A stretch of 64,000 nucleotides of DNA, from NCBI GenBank assembly GCA_000328365.1, contig KB294939.1, positions 154,077 through 218,076 on the forward strand, given 5' to 3'. Shown here piece after piece: positions 62,501-64,000 of the stretch. Each line of letters begins with the position of its first letter. Position 1 is the first letter of the stretch. The stretch is from Capitella teleta. Its lineage: Eukaryota; Annelida; Polychaeta; Capitellidae. The notes below the pieces were generated by a model. The model made no database searches and was not told the origin of the DNA. It worked only from the letters and a program-made list of their open reading frames with translations. Made by a program: the position numbers and the translations under genes.

Positions 62501-64000
62501 TGTCAGCTATAAGGTGAATGCCTTTGATGCTGCGATGGTGCGCTGTGATGAATGAGTACAACACGCAACATGCGACATGACAATGATTTTGATACCCCAC
62601 ACTCTTTGAAACTATGCCACCAACACTTGTCTTAATACATGCACCTGCCAGCTGCATCTATGACGTCACAGCTATCTTGTATCACAGCCTGAGTCTATGT
62701 CGTGCGGTCCATCGGATCCACTGTCATGTGAGACTTGGAATCTTCACAGTCCGCCAAACACCGCTGGTCCACGCGCAGCTGGGGCTCATCCGAGCATCTC
62801 TCATTCATACATTTACACCCTGTATCAGTCCATGGTTTTCGATGGTTGTTTCCAGTCATTCTTCCTTTTTTTCTTTGTCTATTGCAATAGGACACGCTCC
62901 CCACACAACTCTGTTTGCCATGCAATGTCTTTTCCCTTCATCTCATCTCATCCGCTGTACACTAAAGCACCGATTGGGGTGTGACGTAACATGCCATATA
63001 TATATTATGAATTATGCAATAACGGTTAAGCCAGAATTCAGGACAACGGATCCATGGGATGCATTGTGTATAATTAAGTGCGTTGGGATTAGCGTACATG
63101 CTTGCACTGTCTGTAGGTTGAATGCCAAACATTCTCGATTTGTGCTTACGTTGTATAAACAGCATACTCTTTGATTACGCTGATTATTGAGCCACCCTCG
63201 ACTATTCTATATATATTTCGCATATTTATCAACATCTGTCTATTCCACCTCTGCGCTGGATCAAATGGTTGTTGCCATACTGAACAGTTGGCAATTCTTT
63301 ATGCGATGCTAAACTTCTCCGTTTATTGGCTGCCAATGGCCTCAGACATCAAGCTCAGATTGCAGGTTCAGATCATCTCCACTGGGGTGCACTTTCCTTG
63401 ACCACAGCCCGCGCCTTGGCCAAGCCCTGCTGGTGACCTTGCAGTGGTAATCAGCGTTGTATTGGGTTGTTACAGCCTTTCTTTGGGCACATATACTTTA
63501 AGGTTTAGCCGCAAGGATGTATCCAGGCAGTGTGGTTAATTGGGATGCTCCAACATGTTCGTCACTATTCAGCATGTTTTTTTCGTTAATCCAGGCTCCG
63601 TCATTACCCCAGCATAATAGGTGATTAAGAGAACAATAACCCTGTTCAGTATACTTATGTCTATATAGTATATTGGATTTCAAAGATATACAGTATAGCT
63701 GAGACCCAAGTGTGTCATTATGTTTCGATAAACAACCCTCGTTGCACTAAAATGGCTAAATGTACCCTCACCAGTGAAAGTCGTGGAGAGACTTCTAAGT
63801 AAAGCTAGGGTTGTTTGTGATGACGGTATTTCCTGTATATCACATGATCAAAGAAGACATTGCAATCGTGCCTCTGGGGCAGATTTCAATTTTATTGTTT
63901 CATCAAGGGTCTTCAGGTGTCAGGTAAACGTAGAGAGGATAAGAGGCTTCATTTTACACGGCTTCTCAGCCCATACCAAAGAAACATAAAATTCGTCATT
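53515..64000. other. Intergenic DNA with conserved-looking regulatory motifs
   Basis: No coding exon is supported in this 10.5 kb. It holds an (AATC)n tract at 53877-53898 and two perfect RFX X-box palindromes (GTTGCCATGGTAAC at 55268-55281 and 58768-58781). The first is close to POU-like ATGCATGCAAAT (about 55172) and ATTATGCAT copies. Open frames such as 62614-63174 plus lack any domain and overlap others on the opposite strand. The first few hundred bases upstream of 53514 should contain the LRR gene promoter. Confidence 0.35.

Noticed and set aside
62614-63174. 186-codon plus-strand frame
   Set aside because: Composition is like translated noncoding DNA (many Cys, His, Ile), no domain, and competing frames on both strands.

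Overview
The window is nuclear DNA from an invertebrate animal. Its genes have GT-AG introns, the receptor gene combines extracellular domains typical of Metazoa (C-type lectin, Sushi, ShKT, PAN, FAMeT-like), and decayed non-LTR retrotransposons, small DNA transposons and microsatellites are scattered between genes. Many introns are very short, about 48-75 bases. The species cannot be fixed from the sequence; FAMeT plus Sushi/CTLD architectures fit lancelets, echinoderms, hemichordates, molluscs, cnidarians or sponges.

Layout. 1-9.2 kb: AT-rich gene-poor DNA with two decayed LINE pieces (3.5-4.0 and 5.7-6.3 kb, minus strand), a dispersed repeat (4.06-4.40 kb) and a TTAA-flanked MITE-like element (6.94-7.64 kb). 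9.2-19.8 kb: a long CpG-rich domain holding a TASOR-like gene on the plus strand, with a likely first exon at 12594-12702, a 5.5-kb first intron and three exons at 18197-19815. 19.8-33 kb: AT-rich DNA with a 103-base quasi-palindromic element, a second copy of the 4-kb repeat, an assembly gap (26222-27159), a 148-base exact tandem duplication and an internally deleted LINE ending in a (TTTA)n tract. 33.1-42.5 kb: a gene of at least 26 exons for a large type I membrane protein with the order FAMeT-like, three CTLDs, PAN/apple, a fourth CTLD, Sushi-like, two ShKT, Ser/Thr-rich stalk, nine Sushi, membrane segment, short tail. 42.5-51 kb: no confident gene, but a hAT-like remnant and two promoter-like clusters near 47.1 and 47.9 kb. 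51.1-53.5 kb, minus strand: an intact single-exon leucine-rich-repeat membrane protein. 53.5-64 kb: no gene recognised.

The three confident genes do not form an obvious pathway. One encodes a probable nuclear protein with the pseudo-PARP domain of the HUSH silencing subunit TASOR. The other two encode cell-surface proteins: a lectin/Sushi receptor-like protein and an LRR protein. The most unusual items are the domain order of the receptor, the short TASOR-like protein that ends soon after its DUF3715 domain, a 54-base palindromic element with a perfect 8-base target duplication in a receptor intron, and repeated perfect RFX X-box palindromes across the window.
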